Shown: one piece after another, positions 10,244 through 20,923 of the stretch
How positions within the stretch are numbered: position 1 is the first letter of the stretch
How the letters are laid out: every line of letters begins with the position of its first letter
Assembly: GCA_019137255.1 (NCBI GenBank)
Contig: WPDH01000268.1
Location: 143,605-207,604 of the forward strand
Source of the DNA: Corinectria fuckeliana
Lineage: Eukaryota; Ascomycota; Sordariomycetes; Hypocreales; Nectriaceae
Length of the DNA stretch: 64,000 bases
Direction of reading: 5' to 3'
Program-made: the position numbers and the translations under genes
The notes under the pieces: model-generated
Told to the model about the DNA's origin: nothing
Database searches by the model: none
The model's input: the letters and a program-made list of their open reading frames with translations, nothing else

Positions 10244-11779
10244 ATGAGCTCCTCCGCTTTCCGGGACCATGACAAACACCACGTCGTGCAACACAAAGAT
10301 ATCCCGCTTCCAACAGCCACTCCAGGTCCCGTCATCTCAAACAAAACAAGGGCCTGCCACTTGATCAAAGACATACTTCAAACGCAGTCTATTAGATCTC
10401 TCCTCGAAATGTTGGCGATAGACGACGACTTCCCGATCGCCCTCTACGGCACTCTCATTCACTCGACCAGCACCCAAACCATCCAAGTTCTCAAAGACAC
10501 CGTCATAGCTGTAGACCGGAACGGCCGAATCCTCTCTCTAGCGTTCGACATCCCCGAATCCCAGCTCAGATCGACCCTGTTAAACCTGGGCGTCTCCTAC
10601 GACCGCACCACCCGTCTCCTTCCAGGCCAGTTCCTTATCCCCGGCTTCGTCGACACGCACAACCACGCGCCGCAGTGGACGCAGCGCGGCCTCGGCCAGG
10701 GCATGCACATCCTCGACTGGCTCGCCGGCGTGACGTTCCCCAACGAGGCCAAGTTCCGCGACGCCGCGTATGCGCGCCGCATCTACGCCGATATGGTCGC
10801 CGGCATGCTGCGCCAGGGCGTCACCACGGCCAGCTACTATGCGTCGTTGCACGGCGAGGCAACGCGTATCCTGGCTGATACGTGCTTCACCAAGGGCCAG
10901 AGAGCGTTCGTGGGCAAGTGCAACATGAACCGCAACTCGCCAGATTATTACCGCGATGCCAGCACCGAGGAGTCGCTCGCCGAGACGGAGCGATGTATCA
11001 ACCATATCCAGACCATCGATCCCTCCAGCACGCTCCTGAAATATGTCATCACCCCTCGCTTCGCCATCTCCTGCGAGGCAGACCTCCTCGCAGGCTTGGG
11101 GACTATCGCCTCCCGCAACCCCGACCTCCCGATCCAGACGCACTTCAACGAGGCCGAGCAGGAGGTCCAGGCAACGCTCTCCCTCTTCCCGGCCTTCGCC
11201 AACGAAGTCGACCTGTACGCGCACTACAACCTCTTGCAGCCGCGCACCATCCTCGCCCACTGCACCATCATGACCGACGCGGAGACGCAGAGCCTCGCCG
11301 CCCTGGACTGCGGCGTCGCCCACTGCCCCACGGCCAACATGACCGTGGGCGGCGGGTTCATGGCCGCGCCTGTGCGAGACTTCCTCCGCCGCGGCATGAA
11401 AGTCGGGCTCGGCACTGACTCTGGCGGCGGATTCTCGTCGTCGATCCTTGATTCAATGCGGCACGCGCTTATTGCGTCGTTCTCGCGGGAGGCGGCGTCG
11501 GCAGGCCGTGAGAAGGGGTTAACGCTAGAGGAAGTGTTCTACCTAGCCACAATGGGCGGTGCGAGGGTCATGGGTATGGACGGGAAGATTGGGAACTTTG
11601 CCGTTGGTAAGGAGTTCGACGCCGTCGTGGTAGATATGAACACGGCTAGGGGCGGAGTGAATGCGCCAGTTGAGGAGGAGGACGATATCAGGAGGGTTTT
11701 TGACAAGTTCCTGATGACGGGAGACGACAGGAATATGGTCCAGGTTTTTGTGAGGGGGAAACAGGTTCACGCGTTGTAG
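10244..11779 (+). CDS. GUD1: Guanine deaminase (amidohydrolase)
   Basis: This uninterrupted frame gives 511 aa, or 456 aa if translation starts at the ATG at 10409. The shorter form matches the usual 450-490 aa, and the first 55 residues are not family-like. The enzyme hydrolyses guanine to xanthine and ammonia in purine salvage and nitrogen use. The metal site is visible: PGFVDTHNHAPQ with His139 and His141, QTHFNE (His300), LAHC (His339) and GLGTDSGGG (Asp392), in the order of the amidohydrolase superfamily; DTHNHAPQ is characteristic of guanine deaminase rather than cytosine deaminase or chlorohydrolases. It converges on the PAP2 gene with only 72 bp between stops. The paired GATA site just upstream suggests nitrogen-catabolite control. 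Confidence 0.92.
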   Translation: MSSSAFRDHDKHHVVQHKDIPLPTATPGPVISNKTRACHLIKDILQTQSIRSLLEMLAIDDDFPIALYGTLIHSTSTQTIQVLKDTVIAVDRNGRILSLAFDIPESQLRSTLLNLGVSYDRTTRLLPGQFLIPGFVDTHNHAPQWTQRGLGQGMHILDWLAGVTFPNEAKFRDAAYARRIYADMVAGMLRQGVTTASYYASLHGEATRILADTCFTKGQRAFVGKCNMNRNSPDYYRDASTEESLAETERCINHIQTIDPSSTLLKYVITPRFAISCEADLLAGLGTIASRNPDLPIQTHFNEAEQEVQATLSLFPAFANEVDLYAHYNLLQPRTILAHCTIMTDAETQSLAALDCGVAHCPTANMTVGGGFMAAPVRDFLRRGMKVGLGTDSGGGFSSSILDSMRHALIASFSREAASAGREKGLTLEEVFYLATMGGARVMGMDGKIGNFAVGKEFDAVVVDMNTARGGVNAPVEEEDDIRRVFDKFLMTGDDRNMVQVFVRGKQVHAL

Positions 11780-11851
11780 GTCAATTACTCAACTATAAGA
11801 TGAAGTGTGTGCTGTGTTATGCAAGTCACAAGGTATTGCCGGTCTATGCTC

Positions 11852-13027
11852 TTATACGGCCTCATCGCCCACTGGCGCCCGTCTTCTCGTCTGGGCCGGA
11901 GAATCAACATTCACATCTGCTATATCCTGAATGCCACTCGTCCTACGCGCAAACACCGTGCTACTAGCCGCGCTATCCAGACCTCCGTGTGGCCACTCCC
12001 GCTTCGCGCCCCATCCGACAGACCCCGACAAAGTCTGGCCCGCATAGTTGACATCGCCGTCGGAGCCGAACCGGAAAGCCTCCTTCTGCTGCAGCGGGAG
12101 GTGATTAAATCGCCAGTCCCACACGGCGGCGTACGAGGTGCGGTACGCGGCGAAGGCCATGACGGTTCCGATGGTGGCACCGGCGACGATGTCGTACCAG
12201 TTGTGCGCGGCGTCAATGGTCAATGAGCCCCCGATGAGCACAGCGACCAGCAGAGGTAGGAAGGTCAAAGTGAGCTTCCAAAAAGATGGCTTGTGGTCGG
12301 CCCAGACCTTGAGCTTGGCATTGAGCCACAGGAAGAGGAACCCAAAGCCAGCAAAAGCGGCGCTCGAGTGGCCGCTGGGAAACGAAGTAATGGCATTCTT
12401 GAGCTTTGCGTAGTCGGTCTGGGTGCAGACGTCGATCGTGTACATGACCTGGTGGAAGCCAACGCCGTTGAGACCCGACTTGTTGTGCGAGCCCGCGAGC
12501 GAGATGTCGGGCATGCACACATCCAGGAAGTACGGGCGAAAGCCGCCCACGAGCTGCTTGAGGGCAACTTGGAAGAGGGATGCGAGGATGACGGCCCACG
12601 TGGTGCCAATGACGGCGTTGCTGGCGTCCCAGGCGGACTTGAGGCGGAACTGGGCGAGGACGTAGACAGCCAAGGGCGTGCCGATGGAGATGACGCCCGA
12701 GAGCCACGAGGGGATGATCCAACCGCGGTCGGGGTACGCCCACTCGGGGTAGATGATATCGCCAGACTGGTCGAAGGTGATGGGGAAGGTCCGCGTGACG
12801 AGGGTTGGGATTGGAGCGTGGTAGAGCTGGGGATGTGTTAGGTATCTCTCTCACAAAAGCACGAGGGCAGTTTGGGCCGGAACGGGAAGGCATACGCCAA
12901 AAGCTGCACCCCCAACGACGGCCATACACAGGAGGTCAAGCCAATTCAGCTTGAACCATTGCACCGCGAATTGCTTGATCTTCTGTGTCGGTGCCTTCGC
13001 AGCACGGCGCCGATTCGTGGAAGGCAT
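11852..13027 (-). CDS. PAP2-family lipid phosphatase (DPP1/LPP1-like)
   Basis: Exons 12896-13027 and 11852-12826 give 368 aa, joined in phase 0 (GTATGC donor, CCCAG acceptor). The protein is an integral membrane phosphatase of the kind that dephosphorylates phosphatidate or diacylglycerol pyrophosphate. Several hydrophobic helices are separated by the PAP2 signature: KQLVGGFRP (Lys134 to Arg141-Pro142, fitting K-X6-RP), PSGH (194-197) and a third motif ending H-X3-D (His252, Asp256). The third motif normally starts Ser-Arg; here it is Ser-Leu (245-246), so the phosphate-contacting Arg is missing or supplied elsewhere. The C-terminal 80 residues are cytosolic and Ser/Arg-rich. The ATG at 13027 gives a basic N-terminus before the first helix; an upstream frame extension has only weak start sites. 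Confidence 0.88.
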
Positions 13028-13626
13028 GATGTGACGAAGATGGCTGCGGCACAACCGGGCAGAAGGCTGGTGAAGCCCAGATGTCGAGCGGGATGATGCT
13101 TGAGAGAATCATGAAAGGGTTGAGTCGTATTTTCTCTGACTTGGTTCTTGGTCACAGGACGATAGGTCTATAGGCTACTTACTTCCGGTTATGGTTTCTC
13201 GTCGCGTGCTTGCTTCTAGTTGCTGATGACGTCATGGCCGTCTTCACCAGCGACAGAGGGGCTAGATCGAGACCGCCAACCCGTCACTAATTATCTACCT
13301 ATCCAGGTAGCGCTGTTAAGCTTAGGCGAGCCTTGAATATGGATCGCTGGATATTATTAGAGTTGAAAGACCCAGATCGGTTCTAAGTATGTGGGCTCGA
13401 AAGACGTCCTCAATGCCACGCAAAGCATCATCAACAACGGGGTAAATCTAATCAGTCGGCTATCTAGATAACCGCTCTGCTAAAGCGCTATAATAAGAAA
13501 AATATTAACCAACGCCGTGCCATGCCGGTTCATCCCGATTCGTTCAAGGCCATGCAACAAAATCCCATGCATGATGTGATCTATATATACAGCAAGAGAA
13601 CTGCATCACGTCCGCCATCTCCGCCT
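13028..13626. other. Intergenic between PAP2 gene and S41 peptidase gene
   Basis: This holds the promoter of the minus-strand PAP2 gene and the 3' flank of the S41 peptidase gene. A short inverted repeat (CTACCTA.CCAGGTAG) occurs around 13295-13310. There is no coding signal. Confidence 0.4.
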
Positions 13627-15917
13627 CTAGAGCGAGCCGAGGTTCTTCAGAGGCTTGGCACGGCTGCGCACGCGGTTGTCGTACTGCAGCGCCTCATCGC
13701 CAATGGTGCCGTCGGCGTTGCTCGTCGACCCGGGCACGCACGGCGCTCCGCCCCAGGCCACGGCGGCCGCGTGCCGCCACTGCTCCGCGACGTCCTTGGT
13801 CATGCGCTGCGTGTAGAACAGCCGGCAGTGGGCCGCCTCGTAGCGGAAGTGCACCGGGTAGCCGTCGAGGTCGTCGGCCGTGTAGCCGCTGAGCGCGTTG
13901 ACCTTGCCGCCGCCGTCGCCCTGCACGAGCGGCAGCAGCGGCGCGTCCTCGAAGCTGGGCATGACGTCCGCCGCGGCCTGCAGCGTCTTCAGCGCCGCCG
14001 TGTCATTCTTGACGCTCGCCAGGAAGGCCGAGCTCGAGGCGATGATGTCCGAGTTGCGGTACAGCAGCGTGCCCTTGACGCCGCCCATGGCCTGCATCGC
14101 CAGGTTGAGAGGTCGCCCGCCCAGCGCCAGCGTGCGGACGCCGTGGCTGCGGGTCAGCAGGCCCGTCAGGATGTTGCAGGCCGACGCGCAGGTGCCGTCG
14201 GTGACGATGATGATGTTCTCGGGCTTGAAGACGGCCTTCTCAATGACGGTGTCGGTCTTGTTAACGCCGTTGTAGTAGACCGACGCCGAGGGGCCCCAGG
14301 GGAAGTCGTGGTCCTGCTGGAAGGCGGCGGTGACGTTCTGGCCGCCCGCCGCGGTGTAGGGGCCGAACCACTCCTTGCCGGTCCGGATGTCCTTATGGTC
14401 CGGGCCGATGGGGTAGTGCTCGCTCTGGGTGATCATGACGTTGACGAGGGTGCGGTAGTCGACCTCGGAGATGACCTCGAGGGCCTCGTTGGCGCGGTAC
14501 CGGTCCCAGGTGCTGAACTCGCCCTCGGGGAACAGGAGGCGGTAGACCTCGGTGGCGAGGGCGACGGAGCCGCCGCCGTTGGCCGACAGGTCGATGACGA
14601 GCTTGTCGCGGTTGTCCTCCTGGGCCTTCTTGAAGAAGTCGACGATGACCCGGCGGCCCTCGAGCACGTACTCGGTGATGTTGAGGTCGTCCATGGCGCC
14701 CGGGTCGGAGCCCACGGGCAGGAAGCTCAGGATGGAGAGCACGGCCGTGTCCTGGTAGTCGGTTTCGTTAAGGAAATATCCAGAAATCGAGTTCTTCGAG
14801 TGCTTATCGACGGGGTAGGGGTACCCAGGGACGGTAGGCGAGCCCTTGGCGTCCTCCTTGTCCTCCTCGGAACGGCGCGCCTTGACCTGGGCGGCGTGAG
14901 CCTTGGCCTTGGACGAGGGGATCTCAAAGGCCTTGTGGAAGTCCTCTCCGGAGTAGACGCCGTTGAAGTCGGCGGTGGGTAAGAACAGGATGCTGTTGGA
15001 GACCTCCAAGTCACTGCCGTTGCGAAAGTGTATCGTGTACGTGTCGGGAACCTCAAACTGGCTGTACAGGGCAGCACCGACAGAGCCCTTGGCGGTGACC
15101 TGGACGGTGGCGAACATGCTGTTGAACTGGGCGTCCGGGTCCTGATAGTTGGTCGGGTTGTGCACCGCGTCGTTCTCCAGCCACTCGGCGATGGGCGTAC
15201 CGTCGATATTGGAGATGGCCGATGGGTAGTAGTCCAGCTCGTGGTGGTTGCCGCGGACCACGTCCAGCGCCATGAAGAACTCCGGGACGTGGATTCCGTC
15301 GTGCGAGAGCGGCACGATGTTGAGGCCCCCGCGGACGTACATGAAGACGTTGAGCAGAGCCGGGGGGTAGTCGAAGTGGTTGTCGTTGGCAGCGACGAAC
15401 TAGCGAAGAGCAGCGTAAGTAGATATTTATGTGTTTGCTACGGGTTAGTCTTAGGGTGACTTACAATAGCTCGCAGATCAGTCATGAAGTCGTATTGAGT
15501 CTCATAGCCGTCCCCTTGGAGCTTACTCTTGACGGCCTCGATGCCGCCCAGGACATCCACGCCGGGGAACAGGTACTCATCCGGGGGGTCGGCGAGGGTC
15601 TCGAGGGTGCTCTGGAACTCGACAAAGGGCAGCATGTAGTCGATGAGGGCAAGGTCGCGCGCCTTGTCGAGGGGCACCGACTTCAGACAAGCGATGCCGA
15701 CGGAGGGGGCGACGTCGACGGCGGGGGAATCGCCGGCCTTGCCGCCCGCGGCCTTGTACGCCTTGGCCAGGACTCTGCACGGCTCCGAGTCGCGGTCCTC
15801 CATGTCTCGCTTGAAGCTGAAGGCGGGCTGGCGGAGGGCCTGGTGTAGGATCTGGCGCGGCTCCAAGGCTGCGGCGGCCAGGCCGGCGAGGGCCAGCAAG
15901 CTGAGGCCGGGAATCAT
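13627..15917 (-). CDS. Secreted S41-family (CPAF-like) serine peptidase
   Basis: Exons 15465-15917 and 13627-15399 give 741 aa (GTAAGT donor, CGCTAG acceptor, phase 0; junction DLRAIFVAAND). The N-terminus MIPGLSLLALAGLAAAALEP is a clear signal peptide, which is why I start at 15917 rather than at a methionine 13 codons upstream. The central and C-terminal parts match fungal peptidase S41 proteins: LSHDGIHVPEFF around a PDZ-like region, LVIDLSANGGGSV, and IIVTDGTCASACNIL holding the probable catalytic Ser (about 557). Relatives include UstP-type proteins of fungal peptide clusters, but no precursor peptide, oxidase or DUF3328 gene is nearby, so this copy is probably a stand-alone secreted protease-like protein. 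Many Asn-X-Ser/Thr sites fit secretion. The activity and substrate are not proven. Confidence 0.88.
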
Positions 15918-18316
15918 GATGAAAGGACTCTTTTGAAGAGCACGCACACTTCGCACAAAGAGGGAAGATGCCTAAACAGAAAGGGAACGATTTTGCGGCC
16001 GGAGGTCAGTATGAGCGATAGGGCTGAGGGAAGCAGTCGTGGGCCATCCGGGAGCCAGCCGGCCATCTTATACGCAGCACGCGCCATGGAGGAGCAGTAC
16101 ATCCAAGCCAGCAAGCAATCAACCAACCCAAGCCCTCCAAGGACAGGACTGGGGCTAGCGAAGGAAGAAAAGCAGCCTGGAGACACTGAGAACGCCTACG
16201 CCAAACCTCCCCGTCCCCAGCTCCCCGTGGCGCAGCCTTAGAGGGTCCCACTGCGGAGGATGGTCCCGCGGGTGGACGGGCTAGTGCATCCTCCTGGCAG
16301 CAGGGCTGAGATCCGCTAATGAGGAGGAGGGGGAGGCTGGGTTGGTTAGTGGTGGATGGCGGCTGACGGCGTAAGGGACTTGTGTGGTTAGGTAGAGTTA
16401 GGTCGTGACCTTTGTCTTTGTTGGTGTGTTTTGAGAGTATCTACGAAGTAGGCCAAGGACGTAGCTTGAGTAATATCCCAAGGACGCTCTCATCAGACTG
16501 CTCATAGGCAGATGAAGTCCAAGATCCATATTCCAATCTGTGATGCTTCTATTGTGTTGCGTTGTGTTTTACTTTGTTTTGGTTTCTCAATGGCAACTAG
16601 TCAACAGTCTGAGCTGCTTACATGCCCTCCCTGTTCAAGTGAGATTGCTGCTTACTCTCTCGTCCCTGCAGATGCAGGTCCCCCCCCCCCCCCCCCCCCC
16701 CCNNAGGTCCCCCCCCCCCCCCCAATCACTTCACTTCTCATGTTATCAAAATATTCCCCTCTGAAACAGCACCAGATAGCAAGATGAATACTATGTAGAT
16801 GCCCTGTCTACGAAGATTGATCACCCGTCCACCCCAACACCAAGCCGAGTTGTAGAGCCTCCACCGTGCCCACTCCGCGCCACATCCATCCCGTCGTTGG
16901 CCCTTCAGACTGTTCCAGCCTCCGGCCCCGCCCCAGGCTACTGGAAGTCCGGAGGCGCTGCTGAGCTGAAGGCTTTTGACTCTACCTACTAAACGGCTAT
17001 TTTTACCTTCGTTGTCTTGGAAGCTAGGCAAACCAGCCAATGGTGCGCCGCGTGCAGGTGCTTAGTACCAAGCCGCCGCCCTCCTGAAACAAATGCACTA
17101 TCCCTGTTCCCTGTACTGTTTACGCCCCTCTATGTACTTCTTTTGTTTCAAGGGGAAAGGTCTTTCGGGAGCTGAAGGTCCTAGATTCTGGCGCGAAGTA
17201 CTTCGGGTGGCACTGACCTGTCGTTGCTGACTTGGTATTGTTTGGTTTTAAACATGCTTTCCTTAATATCTTCTTGGATAAAGAAAGCAACACAACACGT
17301 TCCGCCATTTCATTCGGGGTCCGCAAAATTGTAGAATAATATTTACATTGCCACTACTTACTTAGCTGTGGATAATATGCGTGATGCCTGAGTAGTTGTC
17401 TTTCTCGCCCTGAGATGAGTTCATGGCATCCCATCTTCAAATCCGGCTCCACACCGCGAGCTTAGTCCTAAGCCGCAAACCAAAGATCCAAAGGAGACGA
17501 GTCAACGAGTGACATGACCTGAGCAGCCGCCGATCTTGTTGACTCGGTCCAAAGACCCCAGTTTTATTCGAGACATCAATCGACAACGGTTGAGCGGCCC
17601 ATGGGTCCATCAAGCTGTCGAATGTGCATCGGCCGAAACAGCCGGACCTTCCGGGGGGGTCTCTCTTCTTTCCGGCTTATGTATGCAGGCCTACCTATTG
17701 CAGTCTGACGGCAGCAATCACGGTGGGACGTCCGGGTGGTGGAGTGAATCTGTGATTCCTCAGACAGTTTTCCCAGTTCGGATGAATCCCGATCCTAGGC
17801 GAACGCTGCTATTGGTAGTGCCGTAGAGATAAGCCCCTATAAGCCTAACTGTTCATCCTAGCAACCTGTATCGAGAGCACTCCCAGTCGCAATCAATGCT
17901 TCTCGGCTTGCGGCTAGGGTCCTCATCTTGAGATGATTGAAGTGATGGCTCCCAAATCCCAGTTCTCCGGGTCGGTCATGTATCAACTCTGTTCAGCCAG
18001 GACATTCCACCTACCTCGAGCACTCAGACACGAGTCTCCGCCCCTGCGTCTCTCTGTGAACTCGTCTCCAGCAAACGTGACGAACTCTTCAGCTATCAGC
18101 TACCAGCCATATTTGTCACGACTTGCCATTGTCATCAGGGAACGGCGCCGGATAAGCACCTTTCTTGTTCCATTACTATGACCATTATCAACTTGATATA
18201 TACTCAATGAAGACCCGATGCCCCCAACCATCAACGCCGTCCCATCTCCATGGTAAACTCCCAAGCCACTTAATTCCATTCATCAAGTCGCGTATAGATA
18301 GACACCCAGCACCGTC
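15918..18316. other. Long intergenic region, no supported gene
   Basis: About 2.4 kb between the 5' end of the S41 peptidase gene and the 3' end of the permease gene. It includes poly-C tracts flanking a two-base gap. Several open frames of 60-100 codons lack any family motif or codon bias. Short direct runs such as TTAGGTAGAGTTAGG occur near 16388-16402. I see no RNA gene. Confidence 0.45.
16680..16723. other. Poly-C tract with a 2-base assembly gap (NN at 16703-16704)
   Basis: A run of 23 C follows AGGT, then NN, then AGGT again and a second run of 15 C before AATCAC. The repeated AGGT-C(n) on both sides of the Ns strongly suggests that two contig ends carrying the same homopolymer were abutted rather than merged, so the true sequence may hold one tract. 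Confidence 0.85.
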
Positions 18317-20134
18317 TCAGAACAGCCAAGACAGATACCTCTGGTACATCCTCGCGGCAAACGAGTCCGGCTCCCGCTCCCGCTTCCTCGCCTGCTCCTC
18401 CAGAAAGGCCTCCTCCTCGCGATCAATCACGTCCTTGCCCGTGTAGAAGTCGGCCTCCTGCGGCCGCACCCTCCGGCTCTTCGTCACCAGCTTGTGCGCG
18501 AAGATCAGCCCCAGGTAGACGGGGATCCCCACGTACCCCGTCACCACGTCCACCCACGCCACGGGCGACACCAGGAACGCCGTGAAGTTCTTGGTCAGCG
18601 CGATGGTGCAGCAGCTCCCCAGCGCCACGTACGAGCCCCAGAGCCCGAACGGCGCCACGTACGGCATCGCGCTGTCCGGGATGCCCTGCAGCCGCCGCGC
18701 CCGCAGGAAGCAGATGTGCGTCACCACGATGGAGATCCAGCTCAGCAGCCCGAAGATGGTCACCAGGTTGACGAAGCGCCCGAAGACCTCCTTGGTGCTG
18801 TTGCCCACCGTCATGAACGCCAGGAGCCCGAAGAGCGACGACGTCCCCAGCGCAACGTACGGGACGCCCCGGCCGTCGGTCCTCTTGAAGACGGCCGGCG
18901 CGTCGCCGTCCGACGCCAGCCCGTACAGCGTCCGGCTGGCGATGTACAGGTCCGAGGTGGCCCCCGAGAAGATGAAGATGACGACGCAGCCGTTGATGAC
19001 GGCCGGCAGCGTCTTGAAGCCGGCCAGCTTGACGGCCACGACGAAAGGCGACGCCGACGCGCCGACCGACGCGCCCTCGGTCGAGAAGGCCAAGTCCTCC
19101 GAGTTGTAGGGCACGCACAGCCCGAGGACAAACACGCTGAGGCAGTAGAAGAACAGGATGCGAAAGAAGGTCAGCCTGATGGCGCGCGGGATCGTCTTGC
19201 GCGGGTTCTGCGCCTCGCCGACGGTGACGCCCACCAGCTCCGTGCCCAGGTACGCAAACGTCGCCACGATCATGGTCGACCACACGCCCAAGAAGCGCGC
19301 CAGCGCCGGCGACACGTCCCAGGCGTCGTTGACGGCGAACGCCCCCGGGTCGCGCCAGTACCGGAACCCTCGCGGCTGGCCGTCGGGCCCTCCTCCCGCG
19401 GCGATGACCACGGTGACGAGGATGAGGGCGACCAGGACCACCACCTTGAAGCTGGAGAGCCAGAACTCAAACTCGCCGAAGAAGCGCACCCCGAGCCAGT
19501 TGATGAGCACGATGGCCGTCAGGAACACGGCCACGAAGACGCCCGGGTTGAGGGTAGAGCGCGGGACCCAGTACTCGAGGACCATGGCCCCAGCGGTGAT
19601 CTGGTTGGGCGTCACAATGATGTACTTGAAGAAGTAACTAGAGGGAGGGAGAGAGAGACACGCACAAGTCAACGTCCGGTTAAGGGGGGTCATGGGGTGT
19701 GTTCTGGAGACTGCTACTCACGTCCACCCGAGTGCAAACCCAAGCGACGGGTCGCAGAACCTCGACGCATACCCCGTGAAGCCAGCCGACATGGGCAGCC
19801 ACGAGGCCATCTCGCCAAGCGCCGTCATGACGACGTACACCAGGAAGCCGACAATGGTGTAAGAGATGGCCACGGCTCCGGGCCCGGCGCCGGAGAGGGC
19901 CTTGCCGGTGCCCAGCAGCAAGCCCGTGCCGAGGGCGCCGCCGATGGCGATCATGGTGATGTGGCGGGCCTTGAGGGCGCGGTGCAGGGCCGTCTCGGGG
20001 CTGGTCTCGATGCCGCGGACATGGCGGTCTCGGCGGGGGAGTTCCACGGGCGAGACGGCGGGTCCTTTCTCGGCATCGGGGCCGGCACCGGGCATCGATG
20101 ACGTGAGCGGGTAGTGCTCAATGGCGGACGACAT
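18317..20134 (-). CDS. Amino acid permease, YAT family, Dip5-like
   Basis: Exons 19722-20134 and 18317-19637 give 577 aa, joined in phase 2 (GTGAGT donor, CTCTAG acceptor; junction GWTYFFKYI). The cytosolic N-terminus (about 1-65) leads into IAIGGALGTGLLLGTGKALSGAGP, the substrate-binding first helix of the APC superfamily; about twelve membrane spans follow. The stretches SPFVVAVKLAGFKTLPAVIN, SGATSDLYIASRTLYGLASDG and RGVPYVALG resemble yeast Dip5 (glutamate/aspartate uptake) more than Gap1, and the C-terminal tail ends in an Asp-Arg-Glu-Glu-Glu segment also typical of that group. Proton-coupled uptake of acidic amino acids at the plasma membrane is therefore the best guess. The start at 20134 is chosen because upstream in-frame methionines precede an ATATATTTA stretch that looks promoter- or leader-like. 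Confidence 0.88.
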
Positions 20135-20923
20135 CTCGGTGACGATGGATGCGAGTTGGGACAGCGGACGACGGGGGGGGAGGAAGGGAACGAGGCATGG
20201 ATAAATATATCTAGGCATGGCGTTTTCCTGGAAATCCAATAACTGCGATTGTCGGAGAGTATAGAGTTCGGTGTTTGCATGAGACACGGAACTGCGAAGT
20301 CTGAAGCATCAGGATGGCTTCACCCCGGGGGACTTGGATCCGGTCGAGTCCCCCTTATACTTCCTACCCAGATGCAGTGCCATCTAAGCTCGTGGCTCCC
20401 GCCTCATCAAGAACCAGAAGTCAGCGTTGTGCTCGCGTCCCTACCGCGATATCTATACAAGTAGTTAGCTGTTGTCCTTTCTCGGATCGCAGTTACAGAC
20501 TCCATGAGTGCATCAAGCCTAAAGCACATCACAACCATGCTCACCCATCCTTTCTGCTGTCTTACATCCAGAATATTCGAGTGCCTCCCACCTTTTAAGG
20601 CCTGTCCCGAGAAGATTGCTCCACATAGTTCAGTTCTAATATTAGTACCCAAAGGATCTCAACTCAGACGTCATATCAAATCACCAAGATACGTTCATAC
20701 AAATAGACAAAAGACAGCATGCCATGCGTCCACCTTTAAAGTGGCATTAAAACGTCGTAAGCTACCTCGTTCTAATCACACAAGCCATGCAACACCTACA
20801 ATGCTTGATACAAGAAACCAAAGCGCGCATCCAAAATGCAGAAGTATCAAAGCAGCGGGAATCACCGAATCAATTGTCGTCCAACTACATCCCATCTATC
20901 TCCATCTCAGCCATAACTCCGGC
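20135..20923. other. Intergenic: permease promoter and GH72 3' flank
   Basis: The permease promoter and the 3' flank of the GH72 gene meet here. An AT-rich ATAAATATAT element (about 20200-20210) may be the permease TATA region. No coding signal. Confidence 0.4.

Noticed and set aside
13522..14982. 486-codon plus-strand frame opposite the S41 peptidase gene
   Set aside because: Arg/Val-rich shadow; the minus strand carries clear peptidase motifs.
18494..20101. 535-codon plus-strand frame opposite the permease gene
   Set aside because: Arg/His/Asp-rich composition typical of antisense of membrane-protein codons; crosses the real intron.
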